This document shows, one piece after another, positions 6,421-15,105 of a DNA stretch of 64,000 nt. Under the pieces are notes generated by a model. The model made no database searches, was not told where the DNA came from, and was given only the letters and a program-made list of their open reading frames with translations. A program made the position numbers and the translations under genes. The number at the start of each line of letters is the position of its first letter. The first letter of the stretch is position 1. Origin of the DNA: Vibrio nigripulchritudo ATCC 27043 (GTDB lineage Bacteria; Pseudomonadota; Gammaproteobacteria; Enterobacterales; Vibrionaceae); assembly GCF_000222685.1 (NCBI RefSeq), contig NZ_AFWJ01000035.1:1-64000 (forward strand), read 5' to 3'.

Positions 6421-6978
6421 ATGGAAATTTTGCTATTAACGACACTTTTGGGGAGTGCGTCCGTTCCGCTGTCTAGCATCTACAAATTAATGACTCTGGA
6501 TGTGCTTGGCATTGTTCCTAGTGAAGTAAAAGTGGTCACAAAGACGCCAGAGAATTTTGAAGTGACGTAAGTGGATCTCAAGATTACTTCAATCGATAAC
6601 GGCAGTAAGAGCCAAGAAGTTTTTCCTTTGGTTTTGGATACCGATGCGAATTTCAATGCGGAGGTAATGGAAGACTTACGTGCTAATGAACGTTTATTTG
6701 CGCTGTCTTTGTCTGAAGAATACTTGTCTCGTTTAACCAATAGCCTCGATAAAATTCGGGCAGAAAGAGACAACGGGCAAAGCGATAAAGACTACAGCTT
6801 AGGAATCATCATAGTTGATGTTTGCGTCCGTTTTGAACAGCCTTTGGAATATGCTCCTGTTTCTCTTTACCTACAGCCTAGCGAGAGCATAGGTATCTTC
6901 AAAGTGCTGAATGAATTCAATTTAGCGTCGCAGGATTTAAGCCCAAATAAGAATGTGAAAGACTGGAGCGATTGTTGA
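6421..6978 (+). pseudogene. Conserved-looking gene broken by an in-frame TAA
   Basis: From the ATG at 6421 the frame gives 49 residues with a hydrophobic start (MEILLLTTLLGSASV), then a TAA (6568-6570), then 135 more codons in the very same frame to 6978. The downstream part begins with a GTG directly after the stop and has no ribosome binding site. Both halves look like real protein (FEVT, stop, VDLKITSIDNG reads continuously). The simplest reading is one gene of about 185 codons with a nonsense mutation. Alternatives are stop readthrough or reinitiation at the GTG. Product unknown. Confidence 0.6.
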
Positions 6979-7046
6979 GTTGAACGGTTTTTCCCGTATG
7001 ACGCCATCTTTCGGCGTTGAAGTTAGAATCGCAGCTATCTTTCTTG

Positions 7047-7084
7047 CACAGGCGATTATCGCAATTTTTATGGATTCGCCTGTG
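7047..7084. repeat. 9-bp stem hairpin
   Basis: CACAGGCGA (7047-7055) pairs with TCGCCTGTG (7076-7084) around a 20-nt loop, between the broken gene and the 3' end of trmL. It has no U-tract, so a terminator role is uncertain. Confidence 0.4.
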
Positions 7085-7148
7085 TCTAAAAGTCTTTGAT
7101 AAGTTACTTTGAAAGCCCGGGTACGGGTATTGCTATAGCTTCGCCAGT

Positions 7149-7625
7149 TTACACTGCGCCTTCAAAGCCCAGTTGACGCCAGGCTTCAAACGCGATGATG
7201 GCAACGGCATTGGAGAGGTTTAAGCTGCGGCTGTCTGGCATCATTGGAATACGGATGCGTTGCTCCATTGGTAAGCTTTCAATGAATTCTGCAGGTAAAC
7301 CACGCGATTCAGGTCCGAATATCAATACATCGCCTTCCTGAAATTTTGCATCGACGTGATGCCCTGTGGTTTTTGTTGTGCATGCAAACAGGCGGTAGTC
7401 TTTGCCTTGCGCATCCATGTATTCAATAAAGGCGTCCATGTTGGCGTGACGTTTCACACGCGCCAGATCGTGATAATCCAAACCGGCACGTCTGACTTTC
7501 TTTTCTTCGAAATCAAATCCTAATGGCTCAATCAAATGAAGGTTGGAACCACAGTTGGCGGATAAGCGGATGATGTTGCCCGTATTCGGCGCGATCTCTG
7601 GCTCAAATAAAACGATATCCAGCAT
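7149..7625 (-). CDS. trmL: tRNA (cytidine/uridine-34 2'-O)-methyltransferase TrmL
   Basis: A 158-residue SPOUT enzyme that methylates the 2'-OH of the wobble base in tRNA-Leu isoacceptors using S-adenosylmethionine. Visible family motifs are [14 protein letters not shown] (motif 1, about 12-25), FGPESRGLP (motif 2, about 101-109) and [17 protein letters not shown] (motif 3, about 124-140), which build the trefoil knot. Length matches E. coli TrmL (157). It is the first stable chromosomal gene after the cassette array. It runs in the same direction as sodA, about 110 bp downstream of it, and its own promoter is likely in that gap. Confidence 0.93.
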   Translation of the reverse strand: MLDIVLFEPEIAPNTGNIIRLSANCGSNLHLIEPLGFDFEEKKVRRAGLDYHDLARVKRHANMDAFIEYMDAQGKDYRLFACTTKTTGHHVDAKFQEGDVLIFGPESRGLPAEFIESLPMEQRIRIPMMPDSRSLNLSNAVAIIAFEAWRQLGFEGAV

Positions 7626-7737
7626 GACAAATCTTATGAATAAATTGGGTGAAAGGCATTATGAGGTAAGAAAAAAGAGCAAGCAAGATGCTTACTCTTT
7701 CAATACTGTAAGGCGGTATGTCGCTTGACGTGCAATA

Positions 7738-8349
7738 TTATTTAGCTAGTGCTGCTGCGTAGTTTTGTGCAACTGCATCCCAGTTAACCACGTTCCACCA
7801 AGCATCGATGTACTCAGGGCGACGGTTTTGGTAGCTGATGTAGTATGCGTGCTCCCACACGTCTAGCGCCAGTACTGGCTCACCACGGTCAGATGCAACG
7901 TCCATTAGAGGGTTGTCCTGGTTACCTGTAGAAGTGATTACCAGCTTACCATCTTTAACGATCAGCCAAGCAAAGCCTGAACCGAAGGTGTTGATCGCGG
8001 CTTGAGCGAATTGTTCTTTGAATGCTTCGAAACTGCCAAATGTTTCAGTGATAGCAGCACCCAGATCGCCTTGTGGTTCGCCACCAGCGTTTGGAGCCAT
8101 GCAGTTCCAGTAAACAACGTGGTTGTAGTAACCGCCGCCGTTGTTACGAACCGCTGGAGCCTGGTTAGAGATTGAATCAAAGATAGTCTCCAGAGACTGG
8201 CTTTCTAGATCAGAACCTTTGATGGCTGCCGTGAACTTGTCAAAGTACGTACGGTGGTGCTTGCTGTAGTGCACTTCCATGGTTTTAGCATCGATGTACG
8301 GCTCCAGTGCGTCGTATGCGTACGGCAGTTCTGGGAATGTGTGTGACAT
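7738..8349 (-). CDS. sodA: Superoxide dismutase, Mn-type
   Basis: A 203-residue cytoplasmic enzyme that dismutates superoxide to peroxide and oxygen. Metal ligands are seen as His27 (HYSKHH), the His of NNGGGYYNHVVYW (about 82) and Asp/His of LDVWEHAYY (about 165-169). The second-sphere Gln in TGNQDNP rather than the Fe-type Gln/Ala-Gly pattern favours manganese (SodA). A Fur-box match lies about 80 bp upstream of the start, consistent with iron repression of sodA known in enterics. The neighbours cpxRA and cpxP match the Vibrio arrangement. Confidence 0.93.
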   Translation of the reverse strand: MSHTFPELPYAYDALEPYIDAKTMEVHYSKHHRTYFDKFTAAIKGSDLESQSLETIFDSISNQAPAVRNNGGGYYNHVVYWNCMAPNAGGEPQGDLGAAITETFGSFEAFKEQFAQAAINTFGSGFAWLIVKDGKLVITSTGNQDNPLMDVASDRGEPVLALDVWEHAYYISYQNRRPEYIDAWWNVVNWDAVAQNYAAALAK

Positions 8350-8428
8350 TATTACTCTCCTTATTATTCATCCAGCTAACCGAGCAAGGGAATCTTGGGG
8401 TTCCTAGATAATGTACAACAATGTTAGT

Positions 8429-8447
8429 GATAATTGTTTTCGTTATC
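8429..8447. promoter_or_regulatory. Fur box upstream of sodA
   Basis: GATAATTGTTTTCGTTATC agrees with the 19-bp consensus GATAATGATAATCATTATC at 14 of 19 positions, with both outer half-sites GATAAT/TTATC intact. It sits between cpxA and sodA, in position to control sodA. Confidence 0.65.
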
Positions 8448-8491
8448 AACTTGTGAATAGTAAGGACTTAGATGCTGCTGGAATAAGCCAA

Positions 8492-9859
8492 TTAGCTGAT
8501 AGGTAAGGTAATGCACACTTGTAAGCCGCCTAAAGGGCTGACGTTGGCTTTTATGCTGCCGTTGTGTTGTCGAATGGCACTTTCTGTAATGGCTAAGCCA
8601 AGACCTGCTCCGCCTGAATGGCGGTCTCGGGCGGTGGATACTCGATAGAAGGGGCGGAATATGTCCTCCAGCTCTTCTTCAGGTACGCCGCTGCCGTTGT
8701 CGTCCACCGTAATCTGTAAGGTCGATTGCTCAACGGCAAATGATACAGAGACAGTGCTTTCACCATAGTGAATGGCGTTACGCACGATGTTTTCCACCGC
8801 ACTCATCAAAAGGTTAGGATTGCCGTGCACATTGACGTTTGGCAGTGAAGTATAGGTCAGCGTTTTTTCTTTCTGCTCCGCTTCAAACTGCGCGTCTTTA
8901 AGAATTTCTTCCCACAAATCTGCCACGTCTAAATGCTGGCGATCCTCATGGCTATTGATTTGCATGCGTGAAAGTTCCAGCAATTCGCCGATCATTTTTT
9001 CTAACCGCTCGGCTTCGGTATCGATGCGTTTCAGTTCGTCACTTTCCCCCTGTTTGCGAGTCGCCAGCGCATTGGCCATTCTCAGTCGCGTTAACGGGGA
9101 ACGAAGTTCATGTGAGATGTCGGAAAGAAGCCGTTGCTGACCGGTGATCATTTGATCAACGGCTAATACCATTTGATTGAAGCTGGTGCCGGCTTGCTGG
9201 AATTCCCTTGTGCCTTTTTCCAAATCTGGGTCGGCAACGAATTCTCCTTTAGCGACTCGTTTGGCGGCTTTTTCTAATCTGCGTGCCGGCTGGCTTAGTG
9301 CCCATGCAAGCCAAAGCAGGAGTGGGGTGCTGGCGAGCATGACGACAAACAACAACTGCAACGGGCGGTCAAACAGTTGTAGCAAGAAAGGGGGAGGCTG
9401 ATTCCACTTTGCAGTGCTGAATAGCAATAGATTCTGCCCAGAAAGCGTCACTGGAAACGGACCCGCTACCATCAGGCGACCATACAGTTTTTGCTGGGGC
9501 GTGATATCGGTCAGATTCGATTGGGTGATGAAGTTTTGCAGTGCCTTGCGGATTGGACCTCGTTCTCTGGTCAGCAAGTTGCCTTCTAAATCTGTTAAGT
9601 AAATTAACGGGCGCTTACCGTGATGGTCTCGATTGGCCAGCTTTCTGGCAAGCTGCTCAATGTCTGGGTAATTGCGAAGGCGGTTTTCCAGTTTGGTGAC
9701 TGACTCCTGAATACGATCCAGATGATCCGGTGGAATATCGTGTGGCTGTCGCGGGTCGAAGTTCGGCGCAATCAACACTGCAATCAGCACCAACAGCATG
9801 GTTAGCCAGAAAATCGCAAAAATTCGCCCATACAGGCTTGATAGCAAAGGGATACGCAT
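8492..9859 (-). CDS. cpxA: Envelope stress sensor histidine kinase CpxA
   Basis: A 455-residue inner-membrane kinase/phosphatase for CpxR. TM1 is residues 11-31, a periplasmic sensor 32-166, TM2 168-188, and HAMP about 189-240. The dimerisation helix has catalytic His250 in SDISHELRSPLTRLR, and the ATPase domain has NIVRNAIHYG, DNGSGVP and GGAGLGLAI. Its ATG overlaps the cpxR stop by one base (TAATG), so the two are co-translated. Length is like E. coli CpxA (457). It responds to misfolded envelope proteins, with CpxP as periplasmic inhibitor. Confidence 0.95.
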   Translation of the reverse strand: MRIPLLSSLYGRIFAIFWLTMLLVLIAVLIAPNFDPRQPHDIPPDHLDRIQESVTKLENRLRNYPDIEQLARKLANRDHHGKRPLIYLTDLEGNLLTRERGPIRKALQNFITQSNLTDITPQQKLYGRLMVAGPFPVTLSGQNLLLFSTAKWNQPPPFLLQLFDRPLQLLFVVMLASTPLLLWLAWALSQPARRLEKAAKRVAKGEFVADPDLEKGTREFQQAGTSFNQMVLAVDQMITGQQRLLSDISHELRSPLTRLRMANALATRKQGESDELKRIDTEAERLEKMIGELLELSRMQINSHEDRQHLDVADLWEEILKDAQFEAEQKEKTLTYTSLPNVNVHGNPNLLMSAVENIVRNAIHYGESTVSVSFAVEQSTLQITVDDNGSGVPEEELEDIFRPFYRVSTARDRHSGGAGLGLAITESAIRQHNGSIKANVSPLGGLQVCITLPIS

Positions 9860-10551
9860 TAGCCAGCCTCGACCAGCATATAACCACGTCCGCGCAGGGT
9901 TTTGATTCTGGGTTTATTGTCGCTTCTCAGCGGGAGCTTTTTGCGCAGATTAGAAACGTGCATATCGACGGCGCGGTCAAACGGAGCAAGACGTTTCCCC
10001 AGTACATCCAGGCTGAGTGTCTCCTTAGTTAATGTTTCTCCGGGGTTAGCGACAAAATGGCTGAGCAGAGCAAATTCTGTGGTGGTTAAGTCGAGTAAGG
10101 CATCGCCGCAGTAGGCTTCCTGCTTCCCTGGGTAGACTTTGAGATCCTGATAAGCGGTACAATCCGGTTCTTTATTGCCATTGGAATCGTTGTTTTGCGT
10201 GCGTCTGAGAATCGCGCGTATACGAGCCATCAGTTCTCTGTCTGAGAAGGGTTTGGGCAGGTAGTCGTCTGCGCCCAGTTCAAGGCCAATCACGCGGTCT
10301 ATCTCTTCTCCTTTTGCGGTCAGCATCAAAACAGGGGTCTGCCAGTTTTCACGTAACTTCTTCAGCATTTCCATGCCGTTAAGTTTGGGCATCATGATAT
10401 CCAGCAAAATCAGATCAACGCTTTCATCTACGGCGTCTAACCCCGCTTGTCCGTCGTTTGCCTGGCTGATTTCAAAGCCCTCAAACGTCAGAATGTCACT
10501 CAATAAGCTGGTCAATTCAGTATCGTCATCTACTAATAGGATATGTGCCAT
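9859..10551 (-). CDS. cpxR: Envelope stress response regulator CpxR
   Basis: A 230-residue OmpR-class regulator. The receiver domain (1-120) has Asp51 as phospho-acceptor (LILLDIMMP), the acidic pair DDD at 8-10, Thr in LMLTAKG and Lys in LPKPFS. The C-terminal winged helix (about 135-230) ends in RGRGYMLV. I start at the ATG at 10551, with GAGGTGACC just before it; the longer frame to 10605 adds 18 unconserved residues. It is transcribed divergently from cpxP, and a CpxR box lies in between, so autoregulation is expected. Confidence 0.95.
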   Translation of the reverse strand: MAHILLVDDDTELTSLLSDILTFEGFEISQANDGQAGLDAVDESVDLILLDIMMPKLNGMEMLKKLRENWQTPVLMLTAKGEEIDRVIGLELGADDYLPKPFSDRELMARIRAILRRTQNNDSNGNKEPDCTAYQDLKVYPGKQEAYCGDALLDLTTTEFALLSHFVANPGETLTKETLSLDVLGKRLAPFDRAVDMHVSNLRKKLPLRSDNKPRIKTLRGRGYMLVEAG

Positions 10552-10614
10552 GGTCACCTCAGTTACGCGTCTTCTATTCTCATGATACTCACAAATTATC
10601 TGCAACCAGAACTC

Positions 10615-10629
10615 TTTACGTTGATTTAC
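10615..10629. promoter_or_regulatory. CpxR box in the cpxR-cpxP intergenic region
   Basis: TTTACGTTGATTTAC is the exact reverse complement of the consensus GTAAA-N5-GTAAA. A further half-site TTTAC lies at 10646-10650. Placement between the divergent genes fits control of both. Confidence 0.85.
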
Positions 10630-10732
10630 GCTTTCTAAACGTCACTTTACAACCCGCGTCTTATTCTATCCTCAAGCGCTGCAAACGCAGCTCGAAAGCA
10701 ACAGTTTTCCAATGACGATCGAGGACAGAATT

Positions 10733-11233
10733 ATGAAACTAGCAAAGAAAATGGTACTGATGGCAGCCGCTCTTCCTTTGGTTTTAGGCAGTGCAAGCGT
10801 AATGGCTTTTGGTGGTAAAGGTCACCATAAAGGCGGACACGAATTTGGTGGGAAATGCGGTGTTGGTCTGGATAAGCGAGTCATGCGTAAACTCGACCTG
10901 ACAGATGAGCAGAAAGCACAACTAAAGCAAATGCGTGAAGACGCACGAAGCAATATGAAAGGTAAGTCTTCGGAAATGTTTGCTCAGAAGCAGGCACACC
11001 AGCAGCAGGTTCAGCAACTTTTGCTAGCCGATACCTTTGACGAAAATGCAGCTCAGGCTCTGGCGACTCAAATGGTAGAAGCGCAGACTGAAAAACGCGT
11101 AAAAATGCTTGAGCAGCAACACAAAGCTATGAGCATTTTAACTGCAGAGCAGAAGACTAAACTGCAGGAGCTACAGCAGGAACGTGCTGAAAAATGCGCC
11201 GAGAAATTTGCAGAGCGTCAGCAAGACAGCTAA
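10733..11233 (+). CDS. cpxP: Periplasmic stress adaptor CpxP (Spy/CpxP family)
   Basis: A 166-residue protein with a signal peptide (MKLAKKMVLM, hydrophobic core, cleavage near VMA-FGG) and a helical, Gln/Lys-rich mature domain. It holds the two family LTxxQ motifs: LTDEQK (about 56-61) and LTAEQK (about 138-143). It would damp CpxA and help dispose of misfolded proteins in the periplasm. I use the ATG at 10733, preceded by GAGG at 8 bases; the frame extends upstream but would spoil the signal peptide. The His/Gly-rich stretch after cleavage (GGKGHHKGGHEFGG) may bind metal. Confidence 0.92.
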   Translation: MKLAKKMVLMAAALPLVLGSASVMAFGGKGHHKGGHEFGGKCGVGLDKRVMRKLDLTDEQKAQLKQMREDARSNMKGKSSEMFAQKQAHQQQVQQLLLADTFDENAAQALATQMVEAQTEKRVKMLEQQHKAMSILTAEQKTKLQELQQERAEKCAEKFAERQQDS

Positions 11234-11256
11234 TTCGCATCGGTTTACATGAGCAC

Positions 11257-11284
11257 AGAAAAGCAGCCATCAGGCTGCTTTTCT
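11257..11284 (+). terminator. Terminator of cpxP
   Basis: A perfect 12-bp stem, AGAAAAGCAGCC and GGCTGCTTTTCT, with an ATCA loop. The descending arm contains the T-run. Confidence 0.85.
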
Positions 11285-11367
11285 GCATTCTGGCTTGTGT
11301 GTTTGGTATATAAAAACTTTGTTGTCTATGATTTTGTTATCGGTTCTGAATAGGGGTTAACCAAACG

Positions 11368-12189
11368 ATGTGGAGAGTGGTATTTCCAATATTGATGATG
11401 GGGTTGATGTCTTTATCTCTTCCTGCCACGGCTGGCGATACAACCTGTGTTCTGAAAATGGGGTATCGCACTAACGAGCGCCCACCGAATATTGCCCGAG
11501 CTCCCGACAACTCTGGCTTGTATCTGGACCTTTACCAAAAAGCGGCAGAAATGGTGGGGTGTGAATTACAGGTCGTCCGGCTTCCTAAAAACAAAGTCAT
11601 TAACCTGCTTGAACGGGGTGAAATCGATTTCTACCCCGGATTTAACCTGACTGAAAAACGTGCCTCGTTTGCTTACTTTATCGAAAATGGATTGCCCGGT
11701 GGCGATATTGGCGTGTCTCGTGAAGATTTTCCAGACATCACGGATTTAAAACAATTGAAAGGCAAAGTATTGCTTCGGGCAAGAGGCTCTCCAGATATCA
11801 CCGGAGGAGTGAAGGGCATTCATGTAAAAGAACCTCCGGAGATGACTTCAATGCAGGCGGTCGACTTTCTGCTGCGTAACCGAGGGGATTTTTACATCTA
11901 CAACAAATCAACACTTGAGTATCAACTCAAACAGAACAAGGTATCAGGAGTAAAGTTGCATCCGGAATGTTGTGGTGGAGTCGTGCCGCTGTATCTTGGT
12001 TTTTCTCAAAAATCTCGGTGGTTTTCGGGCAAACCCAATAAGAAGTTCAAAGAAAACAATCCTGTTACTAAAGAGAATTTTCCTATTCTCATGCAGGAAG
12101 ACAGCAAGGCTTACCAGTTCGCTCAAGCTTTGTTGGACTTAAAAAACAGCGGTCAGACAGAAAGTCTGTATAACCATTACTACAAATAA
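11368..12189 (+). CDS. Periplasmic solute-binding-like protein (SBP_bac_3 type)
   Basis: A 273-residue exported protein: signal peptide 1-22 (cleavage near TAGD), then a bilobed binding domain of the amino-acid-binding family. Markers are MGYRTNERPPNI in the first strand, GLYLDLYQKAAEMVGCELQV, the GEIDFYPGFNLTEKR segment that resembles the D.....T.ER motif of the family, and LLRNRGDFYIYN. Cys residues near 26 and 55 and a CC pair around 199 suggest disulfides. No permease genes are adjacent, so it may be an orphan receptor domain rather than part of an ABC importer. Ligand unknown. Confidence 0.75.
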   Translation: MWRVVFPILMMGLMSLSLPATAGDTTCVLKMGYRTNERPPNIARAPDNSGLYLDLYQKAAEMVGCELQVVRLPKNKVINLLERGEIDFYPGFNLTEKRASFAYFIENGLPGGDIGVSREDFPDITDLKQLKGKVLLRARGSPDITGGVKGIHVKEPPEMTSMQAVDFLLRNRGDFYIYNKSTLEYQLKQNKVSGVKLHPECCGGVVPLYLGFSQKSRWFSGKPNKKFKENNPVTKENFPILMQEDSKAYQFAQALLDLKNSGQTESLYNHYYK

Positions 12190-12190
12190 A

Positions 12191-12215
12191 AAGGTCAGCT
12201 ATTACAGCTGACCTT
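12191..12215 (-). terminator. Terminator for the minus-strand lipoprotein gene
   Basis: AAGGTCAGCT and AGCTGACCTT form a 10-bp stem. The T-run follows on the minus strand, so it serves the gene at 12229-12597, although it also lies just after the + strand gene. Confidence 0.75.
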
Positions 12216-12228
12216 GAGGCAATTCTGA

Positions 12229-12597
12229 TTAAGCGGAACACTTAAATTGTGTGGTCACTTCATAGGTTGCTTTGTAGTTTGGATCTTCTAAGGTTTGACC
12301 CAGTTTCACCAATGAATCCATGACCTGGTTGCCCGTTTTGATTTCTTCGGGAAGAATGGTTTTAACATCCTGATTGATAACCAGTGGGTGAGAGTTTTCG
12401 CCGAAGCGTTTTTCGCAGGTAGCTTTGGTATCGCTGCTTGCCACTCTCATTGCGTTGCTTTTGTCATCGTCTGAGAAGAAGGAGTTGAACGTACCGTCCT
12501 GATTTTCGGTTACTGTGCCCTGAACCGTTGCACAGCCTACTAGCGTTGTTGATAGGCCCACTAACAAAAGAGAAGCCATTGTTTTTTTATTAAGCAT
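12229..12597 (-). CDS. Putative lipoprotein of unknown function
   Basis: A 122-residue protein with a lipoprotein signal peptide: a short basic start, MASLLLVGLSTTLVGC, and Cys22 as the lipidation site. The mature domain has two more Cys (one in ATCEKRF, one near the C-terminus in FKCSA). The ATG at 12597 is chosen because it gives a normal signal peptide; upstream residues in the frame are unlikely. The ribosome binding site is weak. I do not recognise a family. It is a single gene between convergent and divergent neighbours. Confidence 0.75.
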   Translation of the reverse strand: MLNKKTMASLLLVGLSTTLVGCATVQGTVTENQDGTFNSFFSDDDKSNAMRVASSDTKATCEKRFGENSHPLVINQDVKTILPEEIKTGNQVMDSLVKLGQTLEDPNYKATYEVTTQFKCSA

Positions 12598-12883
12598 ATA
12601 TGTGTATATCGTTTGTGAGTTTCGTTGAAACTTTATAATCCGTTCACTGAATTTCAATTCAATTTTCAATGCAGTAGTGAAATTTGTGACCGGCTTTAAA
12701 ACTACTTATAAAACAAACGGATTTTGTTGAATTAACGGTTTGCTGTTCCTTATTTTTCATTGGTTTACCGAAATTAGAGGGCGATTGGCGATCTGTGACG
12801 AATTACATCACCTCTTTTTTGTGCCACAGCAAAAATTAAAGTAATTTGAACACATAAAAATAAAATAACAGCAGCAATTTGGC

Positions 12884-13771
12884 ATGATGAAATCTGAATA
12901 CTCTAAATACGTCTCCATGGCAGCATGGCTGGCGACACTGGTAGCAAGCCTGCTTCTCATCGTTAAAGTCGCCGCATGGTGGGTAACGGGATCGGTGAGC
13001 TTACTGGCTTCATTGATTGACTCACTATTGGATATCGCAGCCTCAGTAGTGAATCTGATTGTGATTCGTTACTCGCTTCAGCCGGCAGATAAAGAGCATT
13101 CGTTCGGACACGGCAAAGCCGAATCATTGGCGGCACTGGCACAGGCGATGTTTATCTCGGGATCGGCGTGTTTCCTGATATTAAATGGTGTCGACCGCTT
13201 TTTCCGACCGCATGAACTGCAATCTCCAGAACTGGGCGTATATGTCAGCTTATTTGCGATTTTTGTAACAGGCGGGCTGGTGGCTTTCCAGAAACATGTC
13301 GTCAGAAAAACAGGCAGCCAGGCCATTGCGGCAGATTCTCTGCATTACCAATCCGACTTGTATATGAATGCCGCCATCATACTGGCGCTCGGGCTAAGCT
13401 GGTATGGCATGGGACAGGCGGATGCCATCTTTGCCATTGGTATTGGCGTGTTCATTCTGTCGAGTGCGATTCGCATGGTCTATGAGGCGGTTCAGTCTCT
13501 GCTGGACAGGCAGCTTCCTGATGAAGAAATTGAAGATATTCGTACCATTACCTGTTCGGTAGAAGGCGTCGAGGGGGTTCACCAGATTCGTACCCGAATG
13601 TCGGGACCTGTTCGCTTTATTCAGCTCCATCTGGAGTTAGCCGATCACATGCCGCTCATTGAAGCGCATCGCATTTCTTTAGCCGTTGAACATAAATTGC
13701 TCGAAAGATTCCCCGAAGGTGACATTCTGATTCACCAAGATCCACTTTCTGTTGTTCCTGAAGCTGAATAA
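12884..13771 (+). CDS. fieF: Cation-efflux pump FieF (YiiP), CDF family
   Basis: A 295-residue inner-membrane Zn2+/Fe2+:H+ antiporter. Six TM helices span about 12-200. The transport site is made of the Asp pair in [11 protein letters not shown] (TM2) and the His/Asp pair of DSLHYQSD (TM5). A His-rich cytoplasmic loop ([11 protein letters not shown]) and the C-terminal ferredoxin-like domain (about 208-290, with [20 protein letters not shown] and ILIHQDP) carry regulatory zinc sites. Two adjacent ATGs (12884 and 12887) could start it. Neighbours match the Vibrio/E. coli cpx-fieF-pfkA order. Confidence 0.94.
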   Translation: MMKSEYSKYVSMAAWLATLVASLLLIVKVAAWWVTGSVSLLASLIDSLLDIAASVVNLIVIRYSLQPADKEHSFGHGKAESLAALAQAMFISGSACFLILNGVDRFFRPHELQSPELGVYVSLFAIFVTGGLVAFQKHVVRKTGSQAIAADSLHYQSDLYMNAAIILALGLSWYGMGQADAIFAIGIGVFILSSAIRMVYEAVQSLLDRQLPDEEIEDIRTITCSVEGVEGVHQIRTRMSGPVRFIQLHLELADHMPLIEAHRISLAVEHKLLERFPEGDILIHQDPLSVVPEAE

Positions 13772-14064
13772 TCTGAGGATCGTACGTTATTAAGTTAATT
13801 ACTACGAACCGCGAAAGAAAGAAGACAAATGGAAGAGAATTAGCTATCTTTTGTGCAAACCACACAAACCGCTATTGAACGTGATGTGAATCAACAAAGT
13901 TTAATAGCATAATTGTAATACTCTTTCATAAGTAGAAAAGTTTCATTATTTCGTTGTGTATTCCTTTGTGGAGCGGAAGTGTAACATAACGTGAATAAGA
14001 TAAGATTTCGCCGATAATGGCATTTAGAATTAGAGATTAAATTCCCAGATATCAGAGGGTGAGC

Positions 14065-15027
14065 ATGATTAAGAAGATCGGTGTTTTGACAAGTGGCGGC
14101 GACGCACCAGGCATGAACGCAGCAGTTCGCGGCGTGGTACGTACAGCACTGTCTGAAGGGCTAGAAGTATACGGTATTTATGACGGCTACTTGGGTCTAT
14201 ACGAAAACCGTATCGAGAAATTGGATCGCTGCAGCGTATCTGACGTGATCAACAAGGGTGGTACTTTCCTTGGCTCTGCACGTTTCCCAGAGTTTAAAGA
14301 AGTAGAAGTTCGCGAAAAAGCGATCGAAAACCTGAAAGAACACGGCATCGACGCTCTGGTTGTTGTTGGTGGTGACGGTTCTTACATGGGCGCGAAAAAG
14401 CTAACAGAAATGGGCTACCCATGTATCGGTCTGCCAGGCACGATCGATAACGACATCGCAGGCACAGACTACACTATCGGTTACCTGACTGCTCTGAATA
14501 CGGTTATTGATGCCATCGACCGTCTGCGTGATACCTCTTCTTCTCACCAGCGTATTTCTATCGTAGAAATCATGGGTCGTCACTGTGGTGACCTGACTCT
14601 GATGTCTGCTATTGCTGGTGGCTGTGAGTACATCATCACACCTGAAACAGGTTTGGATCGTGCTCAGCTTATCGAAAACATTCAAGACGGCATCAAGAAA
14701 GGTAAGAAGCACGCAATCATTGCTCTGACTGAGCTTATGATGGATGCGAATGAACTGGCTAAAGAGATCGAATCCGCAACCGGTCGTGAAACCCGTGCGA
14801 CTGTACTGGGTCACATCCAGCGTGGTGGTCGTCCAACCGCATTTGACCGTGTACTGGCATCTCGTATGGGCAATTACGCTGTTCACTTGCTAATGGAAGG
14901 TCATGGTGGTCGTTGTGTTGGTATTCAGAAAGAACAACTGGTACACCACGATATCATCGACTGCATCGAGAACATGAAGCGCCCGGTTCGCCAGGACCTG
15001 TTCAAAGTGGCACAAGAGCTGTTCTAA
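14065..15027 (+). CDS. pfkA: ATP-dependent 6-phosphofructokinase
   Basis: A 320-residue glycolytic enzyme that makes fructose-1,6-bisphosphate, with the same length as E. coli PfkA. Motifs are [16 protein letters not shown] (ATP site, about 7-22), [31 protein letters not shown] with the catalytic Asp, [11 protein letters not shown] and [15 protein letters not shown] (substrate site). The ATG at 14065 is preceded by AGAGGGTGA; a GTG at 14059 is also in frame but lies inside that site. A strong terminator follows. Codon use looks optimised, as expected for a highly expressed gene. Confidence 0.97.
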   Translation: MIKKIGVLTSGGDAPGMNAAVRGVVRTALSEGLEVYGIYDGYLGLYENRIEKLDRCSVSDVINKGGTFLGSARFPEFKEVEVREKAIENLKEHGIDALVVVGGDGSYMGAKKLTEMGYPCIGLPGTIDNDIAGTDYTIGYLTALNTVIDAIDRLRDTSSSHQRISIVEIMGRHCGDLTLMSAIAGGCEYIITPETGLDRAQLIENIQDGIKKGKKHAIIALTELMMDANELAKEIESATGRETRATVLGHIQRGGRPTAFDRVLASRMGNYAVHLLMEGHGGRCVGIQKEQLVHHDIIDCIENMKRPVRQDLFKVAQELF

Positions 15028-15047
15028 GAAGCCTTGTCAAAAATGAA

Positions 15048-15077
15048 AAAAAACCGCAGCCAGTGCTGCGGTTTTTT
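15048..15077. terminator. Bidirectional terminator, pfkA and MATE gene
   Basis: AAAAAACCGCAGC and GCTGCGGTTTTTT form a perfect 13-bp stem with a CAGT loop. There is a T-run on both strands, between convergent genes. Confidence 0.92.
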
Positions 15078-15105
15078 ATTGCCTCTATAAAATCTTGTAA
15101 CTGGG

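Noticed and set aside
12790-12820. CRP site TGTGACGAATTACATCAC upstream of fieF
   Set aside because: The second half is displaced by two bases from the N6 spacing.
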